Shown here: positions 9,687 to 18,471 of the stretch, in pieces
How the letters are laid out: each line of letters starts with the position of its first letter
Numbering within the stretch: position 1 is the stretch's first letter
Assembly: GCF_002266435.3 (NCBI RefSeq)
Contig: NZ_CP029426.2
Location: forward strand, 6,044,001 to 6,108,000
DNA from: Bradyrhizobium amphicarpaeae
GTDB lineage: Bacteria > Pseudomonadota > Alphaproteobacteria > Rhizobiales > Xanthobacteraceae
Reading direction: 5' to 3'
Length of the DNA stretch: 64,000 nucleotides
Translations under genes and position numbers: made by a program
The notes under the pieces: generated by a model
Seen by the model: only the letters and a program-made list of their open reading frames with translations
Database searches by the model: none
Told to the model about the DNA's origin: nothing

Positions 9687-10517
9687 TCACCTCACCGTAA
9701 ACTCCACCGGAATCGAGAAGCTCATCGCGCCGTTCTTGATCTCGTCCGGGATCGGCGGAAACGGCGAGGCTTGGCGTATCATCGACATGGCTTGCGCGTC
9801 GAAGGCGGCAACGCCGGAGGAGCCACTGATGCGGCTGGACGTGACCTGACCGCTGCGGCTGAGGGTGAAGCTGAGCCTCGCAACGCCGCGCGCACCGCCG
9901 CCACCGGACGGGTATTGGTGGAAGCGCATCAGATGGGCGCGGACGCGTTGATTGTAGGACGCCATCACAGACGCCACCGCGCCCGCACTCACGGCCGATG
10001 CCAGCGGCGCCTCGCGCTCGGCGCGCGGGGCTGCGCTGTTGCGCGGCGCCGGCGTCGCATCGGACGGTTTCCTGGCCTCGCGGCGAACCACCTTCGGCTT
10101 CACCGGTGTCGGCTTTTCGACCGGCACGATCTTCGCGGGCTCGGGCCTGGGAGGTGTCGGCTCGAGCTTCCGCTCCGGCGGCGCCACCACGTCCGGCTTC
10201 TCCTGCGGCGGCGTCGGCGCGATGGTCTCCTCGACCATCTGTTGCTGCACGGGCTCCGGCGGCGAGGCGTCGGCCTCCTGCATCACCGGCCCCGGTGCGA
10301 CATCGTCCTGCGCCGCCTGCGGCGCCGAAGTCACGGGCGCCATGTCGACCATGATCGCCGGCAGGCTGACGCCCTGCTCCGGTTGCGACTTCAGCCAGCT
10401 CATCGCAAGAAGCGCAGCGGCAATATGCAGCGCCATGATCACCGCAGCCGATGCGCTCCAGCGCGCCGTCTCGCGTTCGCCGAGCGGCTCGTGAAGAGCA
10501 AAGGCATTCGCGGACAT
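9687..10517 (-). CDS. tonB: TonB energy transducer of the heme uptake system
   Basis: 276 residues: one N-terminal membrane helix (SAAVIMALHIAAALLAMSWL), a long Pro/Glu/Lys-rich periplasmic spacer (about residues 60-170) and a C-terminal TonB domain (GGGARGVARLSFTLSRSGQV onward). It transduces proton-motive force from ExbB/ExbD to the outer-membrane receptor HmuR encoded upstream. Its ATG overlaps the exbD stop (ATGA at 10514-10517), so it is translationally coupled and is the last gene of the leftward heme operon. Confidence 0.9.
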   Translation of the reverse strand: MSANAFALHEPLGERETARWSASAAVIMALHIAAALLAMSWLKSQPEQGVSLPAIMVDMAPVTSAPQAAQDDVAPGPVMQEADASPPEPVQQQMVEETIAPTPPQEKPDVVAPPERKLEPTPPRPEPAKIVPVEKPTPVKPKVVRREARKPSDATPAPRNSAAPRAEREAPLASAVSAGAVASVMASYNQRVRAHLMRFHQYPSGGGGARGVARLSFTLSRSGQVTSSRISGSSGVAAFDAQAMSMIRQASPFPPIPDEIKNGAMSFSIPVEFTVR

Positions 10518-10963
10518 CAGCTGCGTCCGTCAAGGCCGACCAGCGCGACCTTGAGATAGCCGGCATTCCGCAAGGTGTTCATGACCTCCATCAGGTCGCC
10601 ATAGGAGACGGCCTTGTCGGCGCGGAGATAAATGCGCTCGTCCTTGCGGCCCCTGGTGGCGGCGTCGAGCGCAGCGGCGAGACCGTCACGTGCCATCGTG
10701 TCCTCGCCGACGGCAACGGTGAGATCCGGCTTCACCGTCACGAAGGTCGGCTTGTCCGGCCGTGGCGCCGGCTCGGCTGCGGTGGCCGGCAACTCGACGC
10801 CGATATCGACCGTGGCGAGAGGAGCCGCCACCATGAAGATGATCAGCAGCACCAGCATCACATCGATGAACGGCGTGACGTTGATCTCATGCGTGACGTC
10901 GAGATCGCCGGGGTCACCGCGCTTGAGCGGCGATCCCGAATGTGCGCCGAGCTTCGCGGCCAT
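10517..10963 (-). CDS. exbD: ExbD biopolymer transport protein
   Basis: 148 residues with a short cytoplasmic N-terminus, one membrane helix containing the essential Asp (VTPFIDVMLVLLIIFMVAAP) and a periplasmic domain ending in a typical ExbD/TolR fold. It works with ExbB as the proton-driven motor for TonB. It begins 3 bases after exbB and overlaps tonB. Confidence 0.95.
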   Translation of the reverse strand: MAAKLGAHSGSPLKRGDPGDLDVTHEINVTPFIDVMLVLLIIFMVAAPLATVDIGVELPATAAEPAPRPDKPTFVTVKPDLTVAVGEDTMARDGLAAALDAATRGRKDERIYLRADKAVSYGDLMEVMNTLRNAGYLKVALVGLDGRS

Positions 10964-10966
10964 GGC

Positions 10967-11743
10967 CTACTCCGCCGCCCGCGACAATCGGAAGTCGCGA
11001 TGGTCGCGCTGGCGGCTGACCAGCAACATGAGCTGTGCGGAGGCTTCGCCGAGCAGCGCGCGATAATTGGCAATGCCGCGAACGAGGTGATTGTAGATCA
11101 CGACCGCCGGGATCGCCGCGACGAGGCCGAGGGCGGTGGCGAGCAGCGCCTCCGCGATGCCGGGCGCGACCACCGCAAGGCTGGTGGTGTGGCTCTCGGA
11201 GATGCCGATGAAGGCATTCATGATGCCCCAGACGGTGCCGAACAGGCCGACGAAGGGCGCGGTGGCGCCGATGGTCGCGAGCACCCCGGTGCCGCGCGCG
11301 ATCTGCCTGGACATCGCCGCCTCGACCCGCTCGAGCCGCAGCGCCACCCGCTCCTGAAGCCCGTCGTCGAGCACGCCGCCGGAAAGCTCCGCTTCCTTTG
11401 CGCAGGACTGGATCAACTGGGCGACGGCATCGTGCGCGTCACCGGCACGCACGGATGCCTCGACCAGCGTCAGGTTGCCTTCGAGCGCGCGCGTCCGCTG
11501 CAAGGCGAGCGCGCCGCTGCGACGCAGTTCGATGGTCTTGGCGAGCCACACCGTCCACGTCACCAGCGAGGCGACCGCGAGCCCGACCATCACTGTCTTC
11601 ACGATGATGTCGGCACCGACGAACATGCCCCAGGGCGACAGATTACGCGGCAACAGGGCTTCGTCGATCGCGAAGGCCGGTGTCGGCGCGAGCGCCAGGG
11701 CGATTGTAAAGACCGCGTGCCGAAGCCTGGACTTGCTCTGCAT
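10967..11743 (-). CDS. exbB: ExbB/TolQ-family motor protein
   Basis: 258 residues. A cleavable-looking N-terminal segment (AVFTIALALAPTPAFA) is followed by a membrane helix (VKTVMVGLAVASLVTWTVWL) and the paired C-terminal helices of the MotA/TolQ/ExbB domain (LATIGATAPFVGLFGTVWGI, GIAEALLATALGLVAAIPAV). The start at 11743 has GGGAG 7 bases upstream. It lies between hutX and exbD within the heme operon. Confidence 0.94.
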   Translation of the reverse strand: MQSKSRLRHAVFTIALALAPTPAFAIDEALLPRNLSPWGMFVGADIIVKTVMVGLAVASLVTWTVWLAKTIELRRSGALALQRTRALEGNLTLVEASVRAGDAHDAVAQLIQSCAKEAELSGGVLDDGLQERVALRLERVEAAMSRQIARGTGVLATIGATAPFVGLFGTVWGIMNAFIGISESHTTSLAVVAPGIAEALLATALGLVAAIPAVVIYNHLVRGIANYRALLGEASAQLMLLVSRQRDHRDFRLSRAAE

Positions 11744-11770
11744 CCTGATCTCCCGACAGGTTGAAACGAA

Positions 11771-12280
11771 CTACAGCGCGGGCACGATGCGGTCTGCAAG
11801 CGCCCGAAAGCGCTCCATTTGATCCGCCCGCAGCGCCCTGCTCTCGTCGCGGCCGACGAACACCTTGAACATGATGCCGCCATCGGTGTTCACGAACGCG
11901 ACGAAAGCCGACGACTTCCCCATGAACGGACGCTCGACGAAGGCTACCCCTGCGCAGCGCTCGTGGCGGAGATGGCCGTGCAGGCCCGTCGGCTGCATCA
12001 GGTTGAAATAGCCGCGACCGATCTCGCCCGCAGGAACGGCGCCGGTGAATTCGAAGATCGCATCATCGGTGTGCACGATCAGCGTGACCTCGCCCCATTC
12101 CGCGATATCCTGCATGGCGGCGGCGAAATGCTCGCCGCTGCCAATGCTCGACATCGCAGGCGGCAGCGCCTCGATCACGACGCGCGGCGAGACCCTGCGC
12201 TCGCGCGCGACGTCCTCGATCACCGCGCCGGGATTGTCGGCCATGTAAGCTTTGAGGTCGGCGAGATCGGTGCTCAGCAT
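11771..12280 (-). CDS. hutX: Cytosolic heme utilization carrier HutX/HugX family
   Basis: 169-residue soluble protein matching the HutX/HuvX/ChuX heme-carrier family (LMQPTGLHGHLRHERCAGVAF, ERPFMGKSSAFVAFVN, GGIMFKVFVGRDE). HutX proteins bind heme and hand it to a heme-degrading enzyme. The gene lies directly after hmuQ, whose product is such an enzyme. The ATG at 12280 has AAGGAG 7 bases upstream; a GTG at 12307 nearly touching the hmuQ stop is a less likely start. Confidence 0.87.
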   Translation of the reverse strand: MLSTDLADLKAYMADNPGAVIEDVARERRVSPRVVIEALPPAMSSIGSGEHFAAAMQDIAEWGEVTLIVHTDDAIFEFTGAVPAGEIGRGYFNLMQPTGLHGHLRHERCAGVAFVERPFMGKSSAFVAFVNTDGGIMFKVFVGRDESRALRADQMERFRALADRIVPAL

Positions 12281-12308
12281 GTCCGGCTCCTTGTCGTGAT
12301 CGACCACC

Positions 12309-12644
12309 TCAGGCAGCCGCGTGCGTCTTGCCCTCGGTCAAGATCACTTCGAATCCTTCGAACTTGGGGTGGCCGAGATAAAGGCTCTCGCCGGTCCTGT
12401 TGTCGGCACGCGCATGAGCGCGACGGAATTCCTCCGAGCGCGTCCAGGCCTCGAAGGCTGCCTTGTCAACCCACGCCGTGTGAGAGGAATACAGCGTGTG
12501 GTCCTCAAGCGCCGGCCCCTTGAGCAGATGGAATTCCACGAAGCCGGCCATGCTGCCGAGATAGGTCTCGCGGGTGCGCCAGACGGTCTCGAACGCCGCT
12601 TCCGAGCCGAGTTTCACTTGGAACCTGTTCATCGCAATATACAT
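12309..12644 (-). CDS. hmuQ: IsdG/HmuQ-type heme-degrading monooxygenase
   Basis: 111-residue ABM-fold protein. The N-terminus (MYIAMNRFQVKLGSEAAFE), a central hydrophobic stretch (GFVEFHLLKG) and the W-x-x-x-x-x-F-x-x-W segment (WVDKAAFEAWTRSEEFRRAH) are typical of IsdG-like heme oxygenases; the His in EFRRAH is the candidate proximal heme ligand. In B. japonicum, HmuQ and its paralog HmuD were shown to degrade heme. The ATG at 12644 has AGGAGA upstream; a longer in-frame start at 12746 adds non-conserved residues. Flanked by hmuR and hutX. Confidence 0.87.
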   Translation of the reverse strand: MYIAMNRFQVKLGSEAAFETVWRTRETYLGSMAGFVEFHLLKGPALEDHTLYSSHTAWVDKAAFEAWTRSEEFRRAHARADNRTGESLYLGHPKFEGFEVILTEGKTHAAA

Positions 12645-12780
12645 TCGATTGTCTCCTGTCACTCTTGGTGATCGGCGGGTGCCGATCGGATGTTCCGGAA
12701 CACGCCGAAGCCACGCCGGGACATCAGCGTGGCTCTGGAGGTCCATACGGCGTCCCCCGCTTGGGGTCGTCGCTTGCTCC

Positions 12781-15150
12781 TTAGATGCCGCCGAAGTGGT
12801 ACTTCAGGCCTCCCTTGACCACGAGCCCCGCACCGGCGCTCGCCCATTTGACGTCGTTTTGCGTGTCGGTCGTGCTGCCGGCGGGAAGTGCGTAGGGCCG
12901 GTAGTACTGGTTCAAGAGGTTCTCGACCGAGAAGTTGAGCGTCAGATCCCGCGTCGGCTGATACTGGAGATACAGGTTGACGAGGTCGTAAGAGGTGGCC
13001 GGCAGGTAGTTGGTCGGAATATCCTTGTTGGCGATCGCCGACGTCCACATCATCGAGAGGATGAGCGTTCGGTCCAGCAGGCGTACACCGGCCGTCGTGG
13101 TGATCTTCTGCGGCGGAATGCTGGACAGGCCAAATCCCGTCTGCAGGTTCTTGCCGTTCTGGTAGGTGCCGGACAGGCCGAAGAACCAGAGATTGGCATC
13201 ATACATCGTCTCGGCTTCGAAGCCCTGGATACGCGCCTCGGCAATGTTCTGGTACTGATAGAATGGCATCGGCCCGCCCGGCCCGCCGAGCGGCGCTCCG
13301 TAGTTGACCAGGTCGATGAAGTTCTCGACGTCGTTGCGGAATATGTTGATCTTTCCGCGCAGCGTGTCGCCCGGGACGAAGAGATCGTTCTTCTTCAGAT
13401 TGAAGCCAATCTCTTTGTTCTTACCGACTTCCGGCCGCAGATTCGGATTCGAAACGAAGCAGAAGGTGGAGTCCGCGCCCGGGCCCGGCGTGCCGGACGG
13501 GCAACGGAAGAACGCGTCGAAAGGAGATGCGGAGGTATGCGAACCGGTGATCAGCGTCTCGGTGATCGACGGCGCACGATAGCCCTCGGCATAGCTGACG
13601 TAAGGCGTGACGACCGCTGTCGGGACCAGCGCAACCGTGATCTTCGGCGACAGCCGGTCACCACTCGAAGAGGTCGAGCCGGACGAGAGCTGATAGTTGT
13701 CGTAACGCAGCGCGCTGATCACTTCGAGCATGGAGGTGTAGTTGGTCTTCCACTGCACGAATCCTCCGGAAACTGTCCGCCTGCCGCCAGGCGTCGTGAT
13801 CTCGGACGTTCCGCTCGTATCCCGCGACGCGACCTGATCCTGGAACGCGTCAAGGCCGTAAGTGACTGCATGGCGCCAGTCGTCGGTCGCAAAGCGCGAG
13901 GTGTTGTGCAGATCGATGCCATAAGTATCGAGCAGATATCCGCGCGTGCTGCCGATACAGCCAGACACAGGATTGCCGGGCACGCCGCCGCAATAGGTCG
14001 ACGGCGTGGTGCTGGTATGCGCCGTCTTGACCTGGTCGTTCTCGGTGCGATTCCAGTAGATCTTCGAATCCCAGTCGAACAACTGATCGTCAGGCTGATT
14101 GTACTTCCAGCCGAGCGTCGTGGTGTAGTTCTTCACGTCCGACTTATAGATCGACGTTCCGCCAAGATTGTTGGTGCCGTTCGCGTTGGTCGAGTTGGGA
14201 TCGCCCGCTTTCCGCGGCGGCTGCCCCACGGTGTAGAGGTCTTCCTGGAAGATGGTTCCGAGCTTGATCTCGTGCCCGTCGGCGGGCCGCAGTGTCAGCT
14301 TGGCGATACCGCTCGAAAGCCTGTTGCCGGTGTTGGCAACCTCGTAACCGGTCCCGTCCTTGTAGTTCTCCTGGGTGCTGTAGGTGCCGCCCGCGAATAC
14401 ATCGACGTTCGGGTTGACGTGAACGCCGCCGAAGGCCGAGCCGAGTGCACGGCCATAGTTGCTGCCGACCACCGTCTTCATGTCGACGCCCCAGCGCTCG
14501 CCCGCGCGCACGACATCCTCGATGTCCTTGGTGCGAAACGAGGCCACGCCACCGATCGCGCCGGACCCGTAGATATTCGCGGTCGGACCACGAACGATGT
14601 CGATGCCGCTGATCAATTCGGGGTTGAGGAAAAACGAGCCGTTGGCGAAATGGCCGGTGCGCTGATAGTTCTGCCGCGCGCCGTCGACGACCACGGCGAC
14701 CCGGCCGAAATCCTGCAGACCTCGGATGTTGATCGAGGTCGACGGCTCGTCGCCGCGGTTCTGAACCCATACGCCGGGTACGTTATAGATGAGATCGCCG
14801 ACTGTGCTGGCCTGACGGCCTTCAATCTGCGCCGAAGTCACGACACTGACCGGTGCGAGCGCATCGACCGCGCGCTCTTCGGTCTTGGAGGCCGCGGCCG
14901 TGATGGTGTCGAGCGCCTGGAGACCGACGATCGCCTGCGCGCGCGCATCCCAGACGCTGGAACTGACCTGCTGCTGATCGGCTTGCGGCTTGGCCGGCTT
15001 GCGTTTGGCCGGCTTGGGCTGCGCCGGTTTGGCCAACTGCACGGCCTGATCCGCGGTCTGCGCTAGACCGCTCTCCGTCATTACCACCGCAATAGAAACC
15101 ACCGACGCGCCCAAAATCAAGGCGCGCGAATACCTAGCCCCGTCAGCCAT
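12781..15150 (-). CDS. hmuR: TonB-dependent outer-membrane heme receptor
   Basis: 789 residues: signal peptide (ALILGASVVSIAVVMTESGLAQ), a Lys/Pro/Ala-rich linker, a plug domain (APVSVVTSAQIEGRQASTVGDL, DIVRGPTANIYGSGAIGGV) and a 22-strand beta-barrel ending in aromatic-rich GLKYHFGGI. The heme-receptor signature is present: YRAP (in AEGYRAPSITE) and NPNL (in FVSNPNLRPE) separated by a His-containing loop. The ATG at 15150 is favoured over a GTG at 15168. It is the first gene of the leftward operon, divergent from hmuP. Confidence 0.93.
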   Translation of the reverse strand: MADGARYSRALILGASVVSIAVVMTESGLAQTADQAVQLAKPAQPKPAKRKPAKPQADQQQVSSSVWDARAQAIVGLQALDTITAAASKTEERAVDALAPVSVVTSAQIEGRQASTVGDLIYNVPGVWVQNRGDEPSTSINIRGLQDFGRVAVVVDGARQNYQRTGHFANGSFFLNPELISGIDIVRGPTANIYGSGAIGGVASFRTKDIEDVVRAGERWGVDMKTVVGSNYGRALGSAFGGVHVNPNVDVFAGGTYSTQENYKDGTGYEVANTGNRLSSGIAKLTLRPADGHEIKLGTIFQEDLYTVGQPPRKAGDPNSTNANGTNNLGGTSIYKSDVKNYTTTLGWKYNQPDDQLFDWDSKIYWNRTENDQVKTAHTSTTPSTYCGGVPGNPVSGCIGSTRGYLLDTYGIDLHNTSRFATDDWRHAVTYGLDAFQDQVASRDTSGTSEITTPGGRRTVSGGFVQWKTNYTSMLEVISALRYDNYQLSSGSTSSSGDRLSPKITVALVPTAVVTPYVSYAEGYRAPSITETLITGSHTSASPFDAFFRCPSGTPGPGADSTFCFVSNPNLRPEVGKNKEIGFNLKKNDLFVPGDTLRGKINIFRNDVENFIDLVNYGAPLGGPGGPMPFYQYQNIAEARIQGFEAETMYDANLWFFGLSGTYQNGKNLQTGFGLSSIPPQKITTTAGVRLLDRTLILSMMWTSAIANKDIPTNYLPATSYDLVNLYLQYQPTRDLTLNFSVENLLNQYYRPYALPAGSTTDTQNDVKWASAGAGLVVKGGLKYHFGGI

Positions 15151-15203
15151 ATCAGCCCCAGCCTGCACTACACTCTATTTTTTCAGGTCTTCTGGCTGGC
15201 GCG

Positions 15204-15220
15204 CGTTCGCAACGCGAACG
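15204..15220. promoter_or_regulatory. Inverted repeat in the hmuR leader
   Basis: CGTTCGCAACGCGAACG is a perfect 7-bp inverted repeat with a 3-base spacer, 54-70 bases upstream of the hmuR ATG and flanked by direct copies of CTGGCTGGC. It could be a protein operator or an RNA hairpin in the 5' UTR. No regulator can be assigned from sequence. Confidence 0.45.
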
Positions 15221-15317
15221 ACTGGCTGGCTGATCTTTTCGAGAGGCGGGCAAGTCGCCGCGCCGCCATAATTGGTTACGTGGCAACACTCTGACGGTCA
15301 ATGTCACAAGGTTGCAG

Positions 15318-15334
15318 TTTACATCGATTGTAAA
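15318..15334. promoter_or_regulatory. Candidate iron-responsive operator between hmuR and hmuP
   Basis: TTTACATCGATTGTAAA is a perfect 6-bp inverted repeat around TCGAT in an AT-rich patch of an otherwise GC-rich divergent promoter region. In B. japonicum this region carries the ICE element bound by Irr, with HmuP as co-activator (established knowledge). That this palindrome is the ICE, or part of it, is inference. Confidence 0.5.
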
Positions 15335-15415
15335 TTGCGGCCGTTGGAATGCGCTTCGTGCCGCCTGTACAAACAAGCGAACAATCCAGAGTTTCGAAAG
15401 CGCATCACACCCAAC

Positions 15416-15622
15416 ATGTCAGCAACATCAGGAGACGGCGACGGCAGTGCGTCGGGGCGGGCACAAAGCCCTTCTGCAACAACGCGAACGCTCACCATGC
15501 GGGGCGGCCGGATCGACAGCCGCGAGCTGTTTGCGGCCGAGCGCGAGATCATCATCGCGCATGGCGCGGACAGCTATCGGCTTCGCCTGACCTCGCAGAA
15601 CAAGCTGATCCTGACGAAGTAA
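15416..15622 (+). CDS. hmuP: HemP/HmuP hemin uptake regulatory protein
   Basis: 68 residues. The C-terminal half (SRELFAAEREIIIAHGADSY then RLRLTSQNKLILTK) is the HemP family signature. In B. japonicum HmuP acts with Irr to activate heme-uptake genes. The ATG at 15416 lacks a strong ribosome-binding site; the ATG at 15498 would give a 40-residue protein that keeps only the conserved domain. It precedes hmuT by 6 bases and is divergent from hmuR. Confidence 0.88.
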   Translation: MSATSGDGDGSASGRAQSPSATTRTLTMRGGRIDSRELFAAEREIIIAHGADSYRLRLTSQNKLILTK

Positions 15623-15628
15623 CCTGCA

Positions 15629-16582
15629 ATGACATTTTGCCGCACCCTCAAAAGCCTCCTGCTCTCCAGTACGATCGCGCTCGCCTCAGCCGCCCACGCC
15701 GCCGGCATCACCGTGCATGACGCGCGCAATCGCGACATCGCCGTGACCGATTTCGACCGCACGGTCTCGATCGGCGGCGCCATTACCGAGATCATCTATG
15801 CGCTCGGGCTCGAGAACCGGCTCGTCGGCATCGACACCACGAGCCTGTATCCGGCAGCGGCGCTGCACGACAAACCCAATGTCGGCTACATGCGCCAGAT
15901 CTCCGCCGAAGGCGTGCTGGGCCTCAACCCCACCCTGATCCTGGCGATCCAGGGCTCGGGGCCGCGCGAGACCATGGACATCCTGGAGACGGCGAAGGTG
16001 CCGCTGGTGCTGGTGCCCGATACCTTCTCCGAGGACGGTCTGATCGAGAAGATAAGACTGGTCGGCCACGCCATGGGCGTCGACGCGCGCGCCGCCTGCC
16101 TGAGCGCCGCGGTCGGCGCCGATCTCGCGCAGCTGCGCGCCCTGCGTGCCAGGGTGACCAGGCCGCTGCGCGTGATGTTCGTGATGTCGCTCCAGAACGG
16201 ACGCGCCTTGGTCGCCGGCCACAAGACCGCGGCCGACGAGATCATCCGGCTCGCCGGCGCCGCCAACGCCATCGACGATTTCGACGGCTACAAGATCATC
16301 AGCGACGAGGCCATCGCGGCGGCGAGACCCGATGTCGCGCTGTCGATCGAACGCGGCAAGGATTCGCTTCCTGCCGACGCGATCTTTGCCCATCCAGGCT
16401 TCGCCCTGACGCCGGTCGCGGCCAACAAGAGCTTCATCACGATGGACGGGCTCTATCTGCTCGGCTTCGGCCCGCGCACGGCGGCGGCGGCGCGCGATCT
16501 CTCGGTCGAGCTCTATCCGGCGTTGGCCGAACCGGGCGCAGCATTCACCTCGGCGCTGTCAGCGACGAACTGCCGGCAATGA
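15629..16582 (+). CDS. hmuT: Periplasmic heme-binding protein HmuT
   Basis: 317 residues with a Sec signal peptide (TLKSLLLSSTIALASAAHAA). The class III binding-protein fold is visible: GGAITEIIYALGLENRLVGI, the heme-contact region SLYPAAALHDKPNVGYMRQI and SAEGVLGLNPTLILA. It delivers heme from HmuR to the HmuUV importer. It overlaps hmuU by 4 bases (ATGA). Confidence 0.93.
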   Translation: MTFCRTLKSLLLSSTIALASAAHAAGITVHDARNRDIAVTDFDRTVSIGGAITEIIYALGLENRLVGIDTTSLYPAAALHDKPNVGYMRQISAEGVLGLNPTLILAIQGSGPRETMDILETAKVPLVLVPDTFSEDGLIEKIRLVGHAMGVDARAACLSAAVGADLAQLRALRARVTRPLRVMFVMSLQNGRALVAGHKTAADEIIRLAGAANAIDDFDGYKIISDEAIAAARPDVALSIERGKDSLPADAIFAHPGFALTPVAANKSFITMDGLYLLGFGPRTAAAARDLSVELYPALAEPGAAFTSALSATNCRQ

Positions 16583-17670
16583 GCGTGGCGATCGGCACTG
16601 AAGCGCGCAGCTTGGGACGACGCGCCGGCGCGCGACGGCGGGCCGCATCGCTTGCCATCCCCCTCCTGATCGCGGTGCTCGCGGTCGCCGCGATCGTGGC
16701 GCTGAGCTTCGGCGCCGCCGGCATTCCCCTCTCCCGCCTGCCTGCCGCACTCGGGCTATCGGGCGAAACCACGGCCATGACGGCCCGTGACCAACTCGTG
16801 CTGTGGTCGATCCGCGTCCCCCGGATCGCGGCAACAGCAATGGTCGGCGGCCTGCTCGCCGCGGCCGGCGCGATCATGCAAGGACTGTTTCGCAACCCGC
16901 TCGCCGATCCCGCGTTGGTCGGCGTCTCCAGCGGCGGTGCGCTCGCAGCCGCAAGCGCGATCGTATTCACCGATTCGCGCTTCGGCGAGACGCTGCGCTT
17001 CCTCCAGACCGAGCTGCTGCCGCTCGCCGCGTTCGCGGGATCGCTGGCCACGACCGCGATCCTCTACGGTGTCTCGAGCCGCTCGGGGCGCACCTCGATC
17101 GCGGTCTTCCTGCTCGCCGGCGTCGCCATCACCGCCATCGCCAATGCCGGGATCGGGCTTCTGGTGTTCATCGCCGACGACCGCCAGCTCCGCGACATCA
17201 CGTTCTGGATGCTGGGCTCCATGAGCGGCGTGACCTGGGCCAAGGCCGCCGTGCTCGCGCCGATCCTCGTCATCGGGCTTGCCGCCTGCACCTTCATCGC
17301 GCGCGGCCTCGATCTCCTGGTGCTCGGCGAGGCCGACGCCTTTCACGGCGGCGTCGACGTCGAGCGTCTCAAGCGGGTCTCGATCGTCATGGTCTCCGCC
17401 ATGACCGGCGTCGCGGTGTCGATCAGCGGCGTCATCGGCTTCGTCGGCATCGTCGTGCCGCATCTGCTCCGTCTCGTCATCGGACCTGCGCATCGGCTGC
17501 TGTTGCCGGCCTCGGTGCTATCAGGCGCGATCCTGATGGTCGGTGCCGACACGCTGGCGCGCACCATCGTGGCGCCGGCGGAGATGCCGATCGGCATTCT
17601 GACCGCAGCGGTCGGCGCGCCGGTGTTCCTCCTCATCCTGCTGCGGCAGCGCGGGCTTGCCTCGCTATGA
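16579..17670 (+). CDS. hmuU: Heme ABC transporter permease HmuU
   Basis: 363-residue FecCD-family permease with an N-terminal helix (AIPLLIAVLAVAAIVALSF), the family motif LWSIRVPRIAATAMVGGLLA, GLFRNPLADPALVGVSSGGA and the coupling region GVIGFVGIVVPHLLRLVIGP. About ten membrane helices are expected. Its start overlaps the hmuT stop, and its stop overlaps the hmuV start at 17667-17670. Confidence 0.94.
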   Translation: MSVAIGTEARSLGRRAGARRRAASLAIPLLIAVLAVAAIVALSFGAAGIPLSRLPAALGLSGETTAMTARDQLVLWSIRVPRIAATAMVGGLLAAAGAIMQGLFRNPLADPALVGVSSGGALAAASAIVFTDSRFGETLRFLQTELLPLAAFAGSLATTAILYGVSSRSGRTSIAVFLLAGVAITAIANAGIGLLVFIADDRQLRDITFWMLGSMSGVTWAKAAVLAPILVIGLAACTFIARGLDLLVLGEADAFHGGVDVERLKRVSIVMVSAMTGVAVSISGVIGFVGIVVPHLLRLVIGPAHRLLLPASVLSGAILMVGADTLARTIVAPAEMPIGILTAAVGAPVFLLILLRQRGLASL

Positions 17671-18470
17671 GTGCCGTGATCGAGGCGCTGGCCTTAAGCA
17701 AGCGTGCCGGCCGCGCGACGCTGCTCGATGGTGTCGGCCTGACGGTTGCGGCCGGCGAGATGGTCGCGATCATCGGCCCGAACGGCGCCGGCAAGTCGAC
17801 CCTGCTGCGGTTGCTCTCCGGCGATCTCCGCCCGAACGAGGGGGAGGTACGCCTGAAACAGCGCGATATCAGCAGCTATGCGCCGCGCGAACTCGCCGCG
17901 CGCCGCGCGATGCTGTCCCAGCACATCAACGTCACCTTCCCCTTCACCGTCGAGGAGATCGTGCTGATGGGCGCGGGCGAGCGCAGCGCGCGTGAAGCGG
18001 GCTCGCTCGTCGACGCGACCCTCGACGAGGTTGGGCTGACGCATTTCCGCGAACGGCAATTGCCGACGCTGTCAGGCGGCGAGCAGCAGCGCGCCCATTT
18101 CGCCCGCGTACTGGTGCAGCTCGCCTGCGGCGAAGCCGAGCATGGTTCGGGACTTCTGCTGCTGGACGAGCCGACCTCGAGCCTGGATCTGCGTCACCAG
18201 ATCGACCTCGTCGAGGCCGCGCGCCGCCGTGCTGCCGGCGGCACGGCCGTGATCGCGATCCTGCACGACCTCAATCTCGCGATCCGCTTCGCCGACCGGC
18301 TCGTCGTGCTGGCCGGCGGCAAGCTCGCCGCAGACGGCTCGCGCGCCGATGTCGTCACCCGCGAGACCATCCGCGACATTTTCGAGATCGACGCCGTCGT
18401 GCATCGGAATGACGACGGCGTGCCTTACGTGTTGCCTCAGTCGATGCGGGCGGCAGCAGCGCCAAGGTGA
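17667..18470 (+). CDS. hmuV: Heme ABC transporter ATP-binding protein HmuV
   Basis: 267 residues with Walker A GPNGAGKST (residues 37-45), Q-loop region LSQHINVTFPF, signature LSGGEQQRAHFARVL, Walker B LLLLDEPTSSLD and the switch His in ILHDLNLA. It powers heme import through HmuU. The start at 17667 shares ATGA with the hmuU stop. A long in-frame extension upstream is only the shifted hmuU sequence. Confidence 0.94.
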   Translation: MSAVIEALALSKRAGRATLLDGVGLTVAAGEMVAIIGPNGAGKSTLLRLLSGDLRPNEGEVRLKQRDISSYAPRELAARRAMLSQHINVTFPFTVEEIVLMGAGERSAREAGSLVDATLDEVGLTHFRERQLPTLSGGEQQRAHFARVLVQLACGEAEHGSGLLLLDEPTSSLDLRHQIDLVEAARRRAAGGTAVIAILHDLNLAIRFADRLVVLAGGKLAADGSRADVVTRETIRDIFEIDAVVHRNDDGVPYVLPQSMRAAAAPR

Positions 18471-18471
18471 A

